This document shows, piece after piece, positions 53,357 to 64,000 of a stretch of 64,000 nucleotides of DNA. The position numbers and the translations under genes are program-made. The DNA comes from Marvania coccoides (taxonomy: Eukaryota > Chlorophyta > Trebouxiophyceae > Chlorellales > Chlorellaceae): the NCBI GenBank assembly GCA_963854735.1, contig OY978101.1, forward strand, positions 496,001 to 560,000. Direction: 5' to 3'. The notes below the pieces were generated by a model that was not told the origin of the DNA, did not search any database, and worked only from the letters and a program-made list of their open reading frames with translations. Position 1 is the first letter of the stretch, and the number at the start of each line of letters is the position of its first letter.

Positions 53357-54793
53357 TTATATATCCCGCTTGACCTCCTTCAAAATCAGCTCAACCCCAC
53401 GCACCACGTCCTCCAGCGTCGTGTGCCGCCCCACAGACAACCGCACGGTGCCCACTGCCCTCTCATATGGCATCTTCATCGCTTCCAGCACGCTAGAAAT
53501 CTTCATTGCATCGACAGAGTGGCAGGCCGCCCCTGCCGACGCCGCCAGCTCCTCATTCAGCCGCCCCAGCAGCTGCGACGCCACCACGCCCGGAAAGCTA
53601 ACGCTCAACGTGTTCGGCAGCCGCAATTTCGGGTCTTCCGGGCCGTTGATCACCACCGCCCCCTCCGAAAGGCCCTCTAAGAGGCGTGCCTGCAGTGCGT
53701 CCCGCAGCGCTGCCATGTGGGCGGCGGTCTGCAGCAGCTCCCGCGTCGCAACCTCTGCTGCCGCCCCCATTCCAGCTATGAGCAGCGCGTTTTCCGTTCC
53801 CGCTCTTCTGCCACCCTCCTGCCCTCCCCCGCACAGAAACCGATCGATCTCGACGCCTTCCCGAATGTACAGCGCCGCCACCCCCTTTGGCGCGCCAAAT
53901 TTGTGCCCCACCACCGTCACAGCGTCGACCCCCAGCGCCACCACGTCCACGGCAACTTTGCCGACCGACTGGGCAGCGTCGGTGTGAACCACTACCCCCT
54001 TTGCCTTGGCGGCCCTCGCGATGCCTGCTATGGGCTGCAACGTCCCCACCTCGTTGTTGGAGTGCATGATCGTGACCAACGCGGTACGACCTGGAATAAT
54101 TGCTGCCTCAACATCGCTAACGTTCACAAGCCCAGCGGCGTCCACGCCCACCAGGGTAAAGTCGAGCAGGCCGAGGGCGTGGTAGGCATGTAGGGCTTCT
54201 AGGATGGCGGGGTGTTCGATTGAGGAGGAGACGACGTGAGGGGGGGCTGTGATGCCTGGATGGCGGCGGCGGAAGGCGGAAATGGCTCCAAAAATAGCCC
54301 AATTGTCTATACATATAGATGAAAGAAAGTAAAACGAATTTGTTTAGGAAATGGATGTTGTTGTGTGTTTGAAATCATGCATATGTGTTACTAAAAACTT
54401 GACAATTTTACCTGATTCTGTGCCGCATGACGTGAAGTAAATTTCTGAAGGCGAGGCGGCGTTCAGCAGGGTGGCCACCTGCTGCCGCCCGCGGTCCAGG
54501 GCAGCGCGGGTGGCGCGACCGTAGGGGTGGGAGCTCGATGGGTTGCCAAAGTGGGTGGTGACAAAAGGCAGCATGGCAGCGGAGACCTCGGGGAAAATTG
54601 GAGTAGTGGCATTGTAATCGAGGTAAATGGTGCCCTGGATGTGTGTGAGAGGTGTGCCTACTCCAGATGAATCCATCTCTGAGGTGTGAGGGGCGGCAGC
54701 GCGTCTTGTTTGAAAAGGGGAGTTGCGGAGTATGATCTGATGTTGAACACGAAGCAAAGGAGTTGGATTTGATCGGCAATTGAAATAAAGCAT
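53357..54793 (-). CDS. Cysteine desulfurase / selenocysteine-lyase-like PLP enzyme
   Basis: Two exons (54793-54412, 54306-53357) give 443 residues. The first ~40 are basic with no acidic residue, like a mitochondrial or plastid presequence. Fold-type I blocks follow: IYLDYNATTPIFPEV, FTSCGTES, HTDAAQSVGK, PLP-binding Lys263 in VGHKFGAPKG, GGGQEGGRRAGTEN, and Cys389 in ASAGAACHSVD. The AACHS active loop and overall order resemble animal selenocysteine lyase (SCLY) more than IscS, whose loop is SGSACTS. It removes S or Se from cysteine or selenocysteine as persulfide or selenide. Which is used cannot be read from sequence. A start at MDSSGVG (54676) would give a cytosolic form. Confidence 0.87.
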
Positions 54794-54947
54794 CTGGATT
54801 TATTTTTCAAATTTTTATTCAAGGCCTTGATTGCTTTGATCAGCTCTGAAAAAGCAGGTTTGGCTTGTTTTCAAAATTCGAAGGAAACTATTTTTTTGCG
54901 ACCGCCTGCAGCATTTATTCAAAATATTTAAGACGTGTTAATTTACT

Positions 54948-56607
54948 ATGGGTGTACATCAAGCTTTGGGGGTGGTGATTCATGCCCCTGCATCATCTCC
55001 AGGTAATTTTTTCCATTGCCATCGCTGTCTGCCGCCCATTTCTAAGCAAATTAATCACAATTTCCAATCTCGCAGATGCAATTACCATCATAGCACAGCT
55101 ATTGGAGTTTTTATCCCGACAGAACGTCTCCATGGCCGTGCTTTTGGAGTGCACGGCGACAGCGGACGGCGCTGCCGCTTTGAAGCGCCTCAAGGCCTCC
55201 ATCACCTCCAAAACTGCCAAACTATCCCTCACGCAGCCCTTCAACTCTCTCGCAGCATTCTCAGCCTCTATTGGCTACCTCGCGCGGCACCCTTCTCAAG
55301 TTGCCGTCCTTTCTTTTTCAGCGGCATCGCCTGGCTCCTCAGCCGCGGTTCCCACCGCCGCCGCTGCCTCGGGGTGCTCGCTGCTGCGCCTGAACCCTGC
55401 CGGAGCGCCCCCACAGCTGCTGTCGCAATCCCTCTTCCACATCGCTGCAGCAATGAAGCGGTGCTGCAACGCGACCTGCGTGGGATACGCAATGAAGCCC
55501 GCCCGCGCGCTGGAGCTGGAGCGGGAGGGCATGCTGCCCTTCCTCCCCGTCGACGGTGTATTTTTTCTACCAATACACCCCCCCTCAGCGGCGTCCTTGG
55601 CCTCGACCGTCGATACCTCCATCATTGACATTTTCCTGCATAAAGCCACCGACTTTTTAGAAGAAATGCAGCCCGCGAACGCAGGTGCGACAGATACTGC
55701 TACTGCAGCTGCTTCTAACGGCAGTATTGTCCCGCGTTTTCGTGCCGACATCGCTTCGCTGGTGGCGCTATTTCAATCTCGCGCCACCTGCATCGTAGAC
55801 CCTCTCCCCGCGCTGGGGGCCGTGCTGGACCGCGTGCGCATGGCAGAGGTGCTGCAAGCAGCGTGCACCGCAGCGCGCAAGATGGCGCTGCCGGTGCGGG
55901 CCCCCGCCTGGTTCAAGGTCGACCGGCTGGATCCCCGCGTGCTGAAAACAGCGCTGACGCAGGCGGGGGTGGGGCTGCCGTGCGTGGTGAAGCCGCAGGT
56001 GGCGTGCGGCGTGCCGGAATCTCACCACATGGCGTTTGTACTGCACAGTAGTGGGCTACACTCAGACCTGGACGTCCCGGTACCGGCGGTACTGCAGGAG
56101 TACGTTGACCACCGCGCCACGGTGTGGAAAGTGTACATGGCGGGGGACCAGGTATTTGTGGCGCAGCGGCGATCGACCCCGGACCTGCAGCCCCTCGTGG
56201 GGTTGTTGGCAGACATTTACGATGAAGACGGGGAAGAAATCAGCGGAGGCACAGACATCCCGCCTGCCATCGAATTCAACAGCCTGGAGTCGCTCCCCGT
56301 GTCGCTGCCGTGGCTGAGGGGCATTGCACCGGCTGGGGACGAGGGCTTGGAGCAGCAAGAGCCCGCGCAGCAGCGCCTGCCGCCGGTGATGAGGCCAGAG
56401 TTCATGGAGGCGCTGGCAAAGGTGCTGCGGCGGCAGCTGGGGCTGACGCTGTTTGGGTTCGACGTGGTGTTTGATTTTCACGCCGGGGAGGCCATCATTC
56501 TGGACGTGAACTACTTTCCGAGCTTCAAGGGCGTGGCGGAGGCGCCGGCGGCGCTCAGGGCGGCGCTGCTGCAGCGGCTGCGGGCGCATGAGCGGGAGGT
56601 GGAATAG
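54948..56607 (+). CDS. ITPK: Inositol 1,3,4-trisphosphate 5/6-kinase (ITPK) family
   Basis: Two exons (54948-55002, 55076-56607) give 528 residues. The C-terminal ATP-grasp part is clearly ITPK: CVGYAMKPARALELEREG, then FLPVDGVFFLPI (N-lobe), LPCVVKPQVACGVPESHHMA, VLQEYVDHRATVWKVYMAGD, and the metal site FGFDVVFDFHAGEAIILDVNYFPSF. The enzyme phosphorylates inositol polyphosphates on the way to InsP6 and pyrophosphates. Residues 1-~170 (HQALGVVIHAPASSPDAIT, SMAVLLECTAT, AAALKRLKASI) are an extra N-domain, as in the plant ITPK4 branch. A single long ORF also opens at 54982; splicing was preferred because the GT-AG intron is AT-rich and gives a better N-terminus. Confidence 0.9.
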
Positions 56608-57509
56608 CAAAGGTGTTGGCAGTGGCTGGTGTGTTTGGCCACGAGCCAAAATTTGTATTGCTGTTTTATACTTGAAATCATCGTGCAAGCAAGCAGAAAA
56701 AATTATAGAAAATACATTATTTTTTGGTGGCAGTTACGTAACGACAGTGTTATGAAAAAGTCAAATCTATTTTTATTATTGCTAATCAAATTACAGAGCC
56801 GCATCCGCTCCGCTCGCCTGCTGCCAGCGCCCGGCACGCCCACATGTTTTGTCTGGCATTGCTTGGAGCAGCAGCGAACTTGCCGACACTGCGAGCACAG
56901 CGACCTCGCAATTTGCGCCATTCCCGGCGGCCGGACTGTGCAGCACGCCAGGTTGGCATAGGCCAGCCAGCGCCTTTGCCCTAAAATTGGCCCGCTAAAT
57001 CAATTCTCCCAGCAAGTGCTATCGCGGGACACTGTGCTTACAAGTTTTTTATCGCTTGCAAGCGCCCTCAAGCGCTTTCCTTGATCATAGACTATGTGAT
57101 AGTGCCTTTTAGAACGCTATTCATGTGAACACGCTGCCGTCGGTACTTTCAGGAATTCAATAAAACCCTCTTGTCTCTCTCCATTTAATCTTAATGTCAG
57201 ACACCAATGCTTGCTGCAATTGACGCCTAGACGTACAGGACTGAGTACCATTGAAGTGCAGTTTCTGAAGTTAAATCCAACAATGTTTTGGCGACGTAAC
57301 TAAATACGCGTCCGGATAACAATTCGAAAGGGGAAAATGAACTATATTAAGCGCAAACAAATAAAGTATACGCAAAGTGAGCATCTGAGTTGCAACCGTG
57401 AAATTTATTGAACCATTTTTTGTTTTGATGCGAGCTTACTCACAACTGAAGTTTATTGCCACTATGCAGAGAAATACATGCTGAAGAGCTTTTGCCGCCG
57501 TTTGATCAG
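56608..57509. other. Intergenic region, no gene seen
   Basis: 900 bases of AT-rich sequence between two plus-strand genes. There are short ORFs without support. A short 5' exon of the next gene could lie here unseen. Confidence 0.4.
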
Positions 57510-58628
57510 ATGAGGTCCCCTGGCACGTTCCAAACAGGGCCTTTCCTGACGCTGGGCGGCGCTGAGAAGCGGTACCTAGACTGGGCCGAGTCTCAGCGGA
57601 GCCGAACGCTCGATGCTGCCCTCTTCGCGCTGCATGGCCTTCTTTTAGTGGACGGCAATTTGAACCGCCTCAGAGGACCTGCCGTGATCAACAACCAAGA
57701 GGTGGATACAATGCACGTACGTTAATGCCTTTGACCTCTCGTTCTCTCCTTACCCAGCGAACTATTGTTTCCGCTGTGGAATTTGTTTTCCAGGTATGGA
57801 TTCTGTGGCTGCAGACCGTATTTGTGTGGCTGGCGGCGGCTTGGAGCCTAATGGGGCGCATGAACAGCCGAACCCGCCACTGCCTGCAAATAGCAGTGCA
57901 ACTCTGCTTGCCTGCATGGTTTGCGGAGCTCTGCTGGGCAGGCACCCACTCATTTTGCAGCCCGATATGGCCGCAGTACTCGGCCGTGGAACTTTACGTT
58001 TTCCACCTGGTCAGCCCTGCTATTTACCCGGTGCTCTCAGCGCTGCCGCTGGTGATGGCGATACCGCTTCAGGCCGTCAAGTCACTTATATACATTGTGG
58101 CAAATCCCCCAATGTGCCTGTCGTGCATTGCGGCAGAGCTACCCACCGCCCCCCCCGGCGAGCAATGCTCCCAAGCAACGCACGGGTGAGTTCTATCGGT
58201 GTGAAAATCACCAAGACGATGCTCAATGCTTCCAGTACGAGGCTGACCTTCATAACGCCCCCACCCCCCCCACCCCCACCCCTTCCTGCAGGTATATGAT
58301 GCTTGACAGACGGCTGACTGAAGTTGAGAGCTGGCTGCCATTTTCGTTCCCCATCAAACAAGAGCGGCCCTACCTGTTGGCTTGCCAGAATGTGCTGCAC
58401 ATGATCGAGTTCTTTATTGTGGGCGTCGTCGGGATCTACGTTGGGTTCATGTCGGAGCTTTCCAGCCGCATGGTGTTTACCAAGGCGGAGGCGCTGCATG
58501 ACATGTATGCTGACCTCAAGAGGCGGCGGCCGCTGTTGTGGCAGCTCATTGGGGAGATGCTGGTGGCCGGCGTTCTGCTGATCAACATCAATTCCTTAAT
58601 ATTCGAGATCATTGGCTTGGTGACCTGA
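57510..58628 (+). CDS. Multi-pass membrane protein, unrecognised
   Basis: Three exons (57510-57716, 57794-58185, 58292-58628) give 311 residues. At least five hydrophobic segments are visible: VWILWLQTVFVWLAAAWSL, CLQIAVQLCLPAWFAELCWA, VFHLVSPAIYPVLSALPLVM, then FFIVGVVGIYVGFM and LIGEMLVAGVLLINI. A Cys-rich stretch follows the third (PPMCLSCIAAEL). No family was recognised. The open frame continues upstream of 57510 without an ATG (EIHAEELLPPFDQM), so a first exon may be missing. Intron boundaries are canonical and keep frame. A function is not assigned; localisation to an inner membrane is only inferred. Confidence 0.65.
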
Positions 58629-59322
58629 TGGTTGCGTACTTTTTAATTTCGTCACACCCACTTCAACATAGTCACGATCATGACTATATGTTAACAGCGT
58701 CTATGCTATTTTTTCCTCCGATTTAATTTTCTTTCCTTCTAAATTTGGCGTACTATTATTCCGCGCTCGTACTAATATTATACTAATATTATACTAATAT
58801 TATATTCCTCCATTTGTTTTTAATTTCTTTAACCTGCTAATATCTTGTATGCGCACGCTCTGCATTTTGTATTCTAATGCGGGACTAATAGACAAATACT
58901 TGATTTTGAGGTACCACTGCCACCGCCTCGCTACTTCTGATACACAGTACAGTTTTCCGTGTGTAGGGAAAATGAAACTTTTCGAAAAGGTAGCTGAACG
59001 GTAGGCGATCGTAAGACAACCAGTGGGCCCCTGGGCTTGCTGCGGCCCTCAACCATGTGACCCAAAATCTGCTTGATAAGACATCATGTCTTGACAACAT
59101 TCGCCTTCATAAGACAACATGTGTTGTCGTAATTTAGAGTCGGTTTATTCATTCATTCTGCATGTATTTAAGACCTCCTCCAGCAACCTCAGAACCACTT
59201 CCTTCAGGCCCTTCATCGTCCCCCAATTTGGCATACACTCCTATTGGAAGGTACCCACGTTTTTTCTTTTTGCTTTAAAAACATTTGTAAACCAAAATTT
59301 AAAGATATTGATAATCGCATTT
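58629..59322. other. Intergenic region with a short tandem repeat
   Basis: Convergent gap, AT-rich, no ORF with support. Three copies of an 11-base unit (ACTAATATTAT) lie at 58771-58803. Confidence 0.5.
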
Positions 59323-60295
59323 CTAAATGAACATAGAGTTGCTGGCCGACGTTCTGTACTGGTTGGCTACGGCGTTGGCTACCGCTGCTCTCACCTCTGC
59401 GTCAATGAACTCCCTGCCCAGCGCACCGCACATCGCATCAACAAGCTTGCACACTAGTCCCGAGTCCGGTACCTGCATGCAGTTTAAAGAGAAATAGAAA
59501 GGAATAAGAATCGGCCAGAAGAACAAAGAAGAAAAAAAACGTTCCCTTGAAAAAATAACTCACAGGAGAGTTTTCAACGACCACCAGCGCAATGGCCGGC
59601 CGGCCCAAGCCCTCCATCTCCTGCAGCAGTGCCGCAGGGAGGCCGCTCAGCAGCGTGGCCGGCGGCAAAACCGGCACGCTGTCTCTTAACACCTCAGCAG
59701 CGGAGGTGCGCAGTGAAAACACCAAGCTCTCTTCCGAGGGGTCCCCAGGCCCACGATAGTCCATCGCCAGCATGGAGGAGGCCACCACCACGCGCTCAGG
59801 CGCCAGCTCGGCGAGAACCGCCTCTGTCCACGTCACCGCCTGCTCCGGTGCCAGCGTTTTCGGGCAAGACGCGATGAGGGTGCTGCGCTCTGCGTCGTGC
59901 AGCAGCGTGCAGGCGTGTTCTGTGGGTCGGCCGGTTCCCTGATCTACCTCCAGGGGTGAGCGAATGCGCTTGAGCTCGGGAACGGCAATGCTGCCAGCTG
60001 GCTGGGCAGATGAGGCGAGCGCTGCCTCCGCTGCGATGCACGCAGCTGATCCCAGGGCGATGACCAACGTAGTGGGGGAATGCGACGCCGATTCGGCCTG
60101 GCGGGAAAACAAAAAATGAGTTTGATCAGATGTTTGCAATTCGTGAGAAAAGGGAATTGGTGAAAGCGCAGCGCTTGCCTGGATCGTGGGTTTTATTGTG
60201 TATTGAATCGGCAGGTTTGCAGCGACGGCTGCCTCCTCTTCCTCTTCGATTTCATTTCGCGAGGGGAAGTCTCCGGTGAGCGGGTCCTCAATCAT
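59323..60295 (-). CDS. PSMG1: Proteasome assembly chaperone 1 (PAC1/PSMG1)
   Basis: Three exons (60295-60179, 60097-59564, 59472-59323) give 266 residues. Blocks that fit PAC1 are MIEDPLTGDFPSRNEIEEEEE at the start (acidic N-terminus), TTLVIALGSAACIAAEAAL, LASCPKT-type region ERSTLIASC, and LLSGLPAALLQEMEGLGRPA, which aligns with the human LPAAVL...IPAIL region. The last exon (VPDSGLVCKLVDAM) matches the family C-terminus. PAC1 pairs with PAC2 to assemble the 20S proteasome alpha ring. Intron 1 (60098-60178) is exactly 81 bases, in frame, with a GC donor and TTTTGTTTTCCCGCCAG acceptor, so it can be read through. Whether it is spliced is inferred from its base composition. Confidence 0.72.
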
Positions 60296-60490
60296 GTTGA
60301 ATGCCAGTTCGTGGGATAATGAAATTTGAAATGCAACCAGGATGTACAGGACAGCTATGATAATGCGGGAACGGCGCCAAAAACCATTTCTTGACCAAAA
60401 AAGTCAAGACCTCTCAGTTCGCTCGAAATGAGTTTCTCGCGGGCTACAACTGCCTCTGAAAAATAAAAAATGTTTTAAAAGAATTTTAGG

Positions 60491-63148
60491 ATGGGCGGCG
60501 AGGGCCTAGGGAGGGCGCAGCACTCCCCGATCTCAATTTCAACCAGCACCAGCACCGCTATGAAACCCTTCTCCACGGAGGCCTCTCCCACCCGCAAAGT
60601 CCGATTCGCAGACACCGAGGATATCGCCGACTTCCACCAGTTCGATGTCAGCCCCGCGACCGCGCCCTCTAGGAGCGCTGCACCTCAGCCACCCGCCGCT
60701 GCTCCTGCCGCTGCCTCTGCCGCTGCCCAGCCAGCGCAGCAGCCAAACTACGGAGCCTACCCCACCCCGCCCTACGGCTACTACTACAATCCGTACGGCT
60801 ACAACCCGTACGAAGGTATGCCTTCGCCTCAAGGGTGGCCCCAACAGCCTCCTGGCCAACAGCAGCACGAAGCAGTATCTCAAGCGGCAATGCCTCCCCA
60901 ACAGCCAGCTGCCGGGTTTCCAGCCACTGTCGCTGCAGGAGCGGTCCCTCAGGACCCAAATCGCATGCAGCTGATGGCTCGTTCAGTCTCCATCACAGTT
61001 AACCCAGCGCAGCAGGAGGAGATGCAGCAGCCAGGGGCGCCGGTGTCAGCAACATACTTTCCCACCACGGGAAATTCAGTAGTGGCCGCGTCTGGAGCGG
61101 CCCCGCGGCAGCCGGCTGGGCCCCCCCCGGTGTCAGCGGAGGACGTCAAGAAGCAACGGGAGAGGCGGGAGGCTGTGGAAGAAGAGAAACTTCTGCGCTG
61201 GGTGAGATACACTTATTTTTCCCTCTTTTTTTAGCTACTCGAGTTTTAATAAACGCGGTTTGAAGGGAAAAAATCCCAATGCCCTCCCCCCCACACCAAC
61301 CCCCTTTCCTCCCTTCTCCATATTCTGGTTTCGCAGGTAGAGCGGCGCCTGCGTTTTGCGTGCATGATGCGCGCGTTCAGGATGTGGACCGGGCTGTGCA
61401 CGGAGCGTTGGTGGAAAATGCAGCTGGCGCTGAGAGACCAGCAAACAGCGCTGCTGGCCAAGCAGCTGCGCCACCTGGAGTCGCGCACAGTGCGCTTGAT
61501 CAGGCGTTATCGCGTGAAGCTGTGGCTGGCGGCGTGGGTGGCTTACTGTGACCACTGCAGGGCCAAAGCCGCTGCATTGCAGAGCGCCAGAGCGCACGCT
61601 GACCGGGTGATGCTGAGCTGCGCGCTGGTCACGTGGATGGGTGAAGTGCGGGAGAGCCGCACAGAAGCTGTAACGGGGCAGCGCGCGCAGCGCGTGCATG
61701 AGCGGCGGCGGCGGCGCATGGCGCTCGCAGCATGGAGGGGGCTGGTGGGCCGAAGGGCGCGAAAGACGCAGTTGGTCCAAGCCGCTGATGAATTCAGGGC
61801 TAACCGGGCTCGCGCCACGATCCTGGGCTGCTGGCGCTACCTGGCGTGGTTCTACGCAGCGGAAAACGCAGCGGTGCAGCGGCGGCAGCACACTGTCACT
61901 GCGGGCATGATGGAGGCCTGGAGGGAGCTCACAGCGCGCAAAAAGCAGGAGAACAACCTCGTGGCGGCGGCGCACGGCAGACACGAGGTTCGATTGACCA
62001 GCTGTACATTTTTCGCGTGGAGGGCATTTGTGGATGGCAGGGCTGTCAGAGCGGTGCACGCAGCCGCCCAGCAAATGCAGGCGGAGATGGAGCGGCTGCG
62101 GGCGGAAAATGAGCGGCTGGCGCGCGTCGTGGACAGCGGAGACTGGGGCAGAGACCGCGTGGCTGAGCTGACGCAGGTAAGGAAGAAAATATAACAAAAT
62201 TGCTGCTATAAATGATTCGAAATTGCCTCTATACTGCGTGATAAAAATTTATGTTAATAATTAAGTGAACTGGAATATATTTTTTCATTAAAATGGTACT
62301 TAAATTGCAGGCGGGGCAGGTGCTGTCGCAGGAGCGGGACGCGCTGCTCAAACTGGTGGAAAGCCTGCCTGGAAATCGACCCAGGCGGGGTAGCAGCATG
62401 CTTAGCACGTCTAACACCCCTGCACATGTTTCTACACCCGCGCCGCTGCCTGCCCCATCCTCAAGGAGGGCGTCGCTGGCGGTCAGAGCTCCGCCAAGGG
62501 AGCTGCAAGTTATCGGCTCTGCTGTAGACACTGGCTCTCCCTCCAGGCGAGGCAGCACCAACATGCAGCCATTTGCCATGCAGCACCCTCCTGCTGCCGC
62601 AACTCCAGCAGCAGCAGCAGCTGCAGCGGAGCCACGGTGGCCGCCGCCTTCAGCAGCAAAGCCGCCGGCGGAGCTGCCGGCCAACGCTCGGTTGAAAATG
62701 AACATCCGTGCAGGATCGTCGTTCAACGCGCTGGTGCGGGCGTTAAAGCAGGATCTGCTGACCAGCGGCGCCCTTGGGAGGAGCCCTTCAGGTGCCTTTG
62801 CCGCTGACAAGGTAAAAGGGGTTTATAAATTTTAAAATCACGCCCCATAGAGTGCATTTATTTTAAATAAAAAATATGAAATTTATTCTTGTATTCCAGG
62901 TGGCTTTTCACCAGGTTGAAATGACGTCTGAAGGCGGAGTGAAAATTCAGGGCATGGCCGACACCTCTGCGCCTGGATTCTCCTTCCCCAGGGCAGGCGC
63001 AAAGCCGCAGACGCAGAAAAACAGCGCGGGGGGAGAGGGGGAGGCGCCTGTGCCTCGCAGCCACCCGCCCAACGGCGCAGGAGCGATGGGCGGCAGGAGC
63101 GTGGCGTTTGGGAAGCGACTCTACGCCCGCCCTGGCTTTGAAATCTGA
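60491..63148 (+). CDS. Sfi1-like repeat protein (centrin-binding type)
   Basis: Four exons (60491-61201, 61337-62176, 62311-62811, 62900-63148) give 766 residues. Exon 1 is Pro/Gln/Tyr-rich (YGYYYNPYGYNPYEG) and starts with a short block KVRFADTEDIADFHQF. Exon 2 encodes repeated ~30-residue helices with a Trp core: MMRAFRMWTGLCTERWW, LWLAAWVAYCDHC, VTWMGEVRE, LAAWRGLVGRRARK, LGCWRYLAWFY, MEAWRELTARKK and FFAWRAFVDGRAV. This is the Sfi1 centrin-binding pattern (AxxxWxx). A coiled coil then follows (AEMERLRAENERLARVVD). The C-terminus is Ser/Pro/Ala-rich. Sfi1 relatives form contractile fibres with centrin at basal bodies or spindle poles. The start at 60491 is favoured; another ATG is at 60560. 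Confidence 0.75.
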
Positions 63149-63466
63149 TGGATACTATTGGAATTGTATTAATGCATTTTTTTATGTTTACAAATGAAGC
63201 GAACTAAAAGGGCTTGTTTTTACAACTTGGACTATGTTTTGGAAAGTCGGTGCAATGAAAAAGGAGGCAATGAGCCTCACTAGAGAATGAAAAAGACGGG
63301 CTATTAGCTCGCAAAAATGCAAAATTCGTACGAAAACGGTTGAAGAACATGAAACAGATGTCGAAAGACCGCTCAAGCATTTTGCAAAGCGTGGCGGTAA
63401 CAAATCTTGAAGATCTTTATTATGAATGCAACGAAAAATGATTCATGTATTTTTCAGCTGGCACAC
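63149..63466. other. Convergent intergenic gap
   Basis: About 320 bases between two 3' ends, AT-rich, with no ORF supported. Confidence 0.4.
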
Positions 63467-64000
63467 CTAGGCGACCTCGATGCGCGTCACTGCCTTTTCG
63501 CCGTCGGTCTTCTTCTTGCCGACCTCCAGCTGCAGGACCCCGTTTTCGTAGCGCGCCTTGATGTCGTCCATCTTGGCAGTCTCGGGCATGCGCAGCGAGC
63601 GGTTGACAAACACGGAGTGTCGCTCAATGCGGTGCCACTTGGTGCCTTCCTCCTCCTTCTCCTCTTCCTTCTCGGACTTGGAGTCGACCTGCAAATGGAG
63701 GGCGTGAATGTCAGGCTTCTAAAATGAAAGAAATAAAAAATCCTAACTCTCTGTCTTTTTTTTGCACCGCCAAAACTTGGAAATAGTTCACAGCGGGAAA
63801 AACTACTCACCCTGAGGTTGAGGACGTTTCCGTCCACGCTGATGTTGATGTCCTCCTTCTTGACGCCCGGGATGTCGGCCTGAGGGAGAAAATGAAGAAT
63901 AAGTAAGGCAAACAATTCAATTTTTCACGTAATTTCGTAATTTGCGGGGGAAATAGTTAATCATACTGTTCGACAAAGAGGTTTACCTTGACCAGGAAGT
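63467..64000 (-). CDS. Small heat-shock protein HSP20 (5' end outside window)
   Basis: Three visible exons (64000-63987 partial, 63879-63811, 63688-63467) encode ~102 residues of the alpha-crystallin domain: FLVK, then ADIPGVKKEDINISVDGNVL, NLR, an acidic insert (SKSEKEEEKEEEGTKWHRIER), FVNRSLRMPETAKMDDIKAR, and ENGVLQLEVGKKK with the conserved GVL motif. The protein ends in TRIEVA, where the I-x-V motif of sHSPs normally sits. It acts as a holdase chaperone in large oligomers. Compartment is unknown because the N-terminus is missing. The intron positions break the domain after FLVK and after NLR. Confidence 0.92.

Noticed and set aside
54982..56607. Unspliced ITPK start at 54982
   Set aside because: Its first ~30 residues are translated from a good AT-rich GT-AG intron (55003-55075); the spliced form from 54948 was preferred.
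1..64000. CRISPR arrays, bacterial operons, tRNA or rRNA genes
   Set aside because: No repeat-spacer array, ribosome-binding pattern, cloverleaf or rRNA-like sequence was found; the window is eukaryotic and spliced throughout.

Overview
This is nuclear DNA from a photosynthetic eukaryote of the green lineage, most likely a green alga. The evidence is spliced protein genes with GC-rich exons and short AT-rich introns, a cycloartenol synthase with plant-type product-determining residues, a TAB2 photosystem I translation factor, a plastid terminal oxidase exon, a plastid-type anthranilate synthase beta subunit, B3 and NIN-like (RWP-RK) transcription factors, and a gametolysin-type M11 protease. 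The species cannot be named from this sequence.

Layout. 1-5 kb: 5' part of an AFG1-type mitochondrial ATPase (minus), an orphan last exon of plastid terminal oxidase (minus), a 1.2 kb near-perfect palindrome overlapping an unrecognised plus-strand gene, and ELOF1. 5-20 kb: a long coiled-coil protein, TrpG, a B3 factor, VPS33, a DUF599 membrane protein and a fused two-domain fluoride exporter (FEX). 20-34 kb: a small TMEM14-like membrane protein, an atypical kinase, a PAP2 phosphatase, TAB2, cycloartenol synthase, a rhodanese and a NIN-like factor. 34-38 kb: two related basic proteins sharing a new WDS motif, and a secreted dirigent/allene-oxide-cyclase-barrel protein. 38.8-42.1 kb: a mobile-element island in which a Penelope-like retroelement is interrupted twice by pieces carrying the same LINE 3' end. 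42.5-64 kb: an M11 metalloprotease, an EF-hand protein, a short U2AF65-like factor, a CCDC66-like protein, an ENTH-ArfGAP fusion, a selenocysteine-lyase-like PLP enzyme, an inositol phosphate kinase, an unknown multi-pass membrane protein, proteasome assembly chaperone 1, an Sfi1-like repeat protein, and the 3' part of an HSP20 gene.

I rebuilt gene structures by hand, requiring GT-AG (or GC-AG) junctions that keep frame and restore family motifs. About 62 introns were placed. Seven have GC instead of GT at the donor, far above the roughly 1 percent usual in plants and animals.

The genes are mostly unrelated single genes on both strands, so there are no operons. Loose themes are membrane trafficking (VPS33, ENTH-ArfGAP), plastid biology (PTOX exon, TrpG, TAB2) and coiled-coil or centrin-type cytoskeletal proteins (the 5-7.6 kb gene, the CCDC66-like gene and the Sfi1-like gene). 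The most unusual items are the ENTH-ArfGAP fusion, the gene whose intron holds an inverted copy of its own first exon, the frequent GC-AG introns, the single-RRM U2AF65-like gene with a very long polypyrimidine intron, and the retroelement broken at its catalytic motif.
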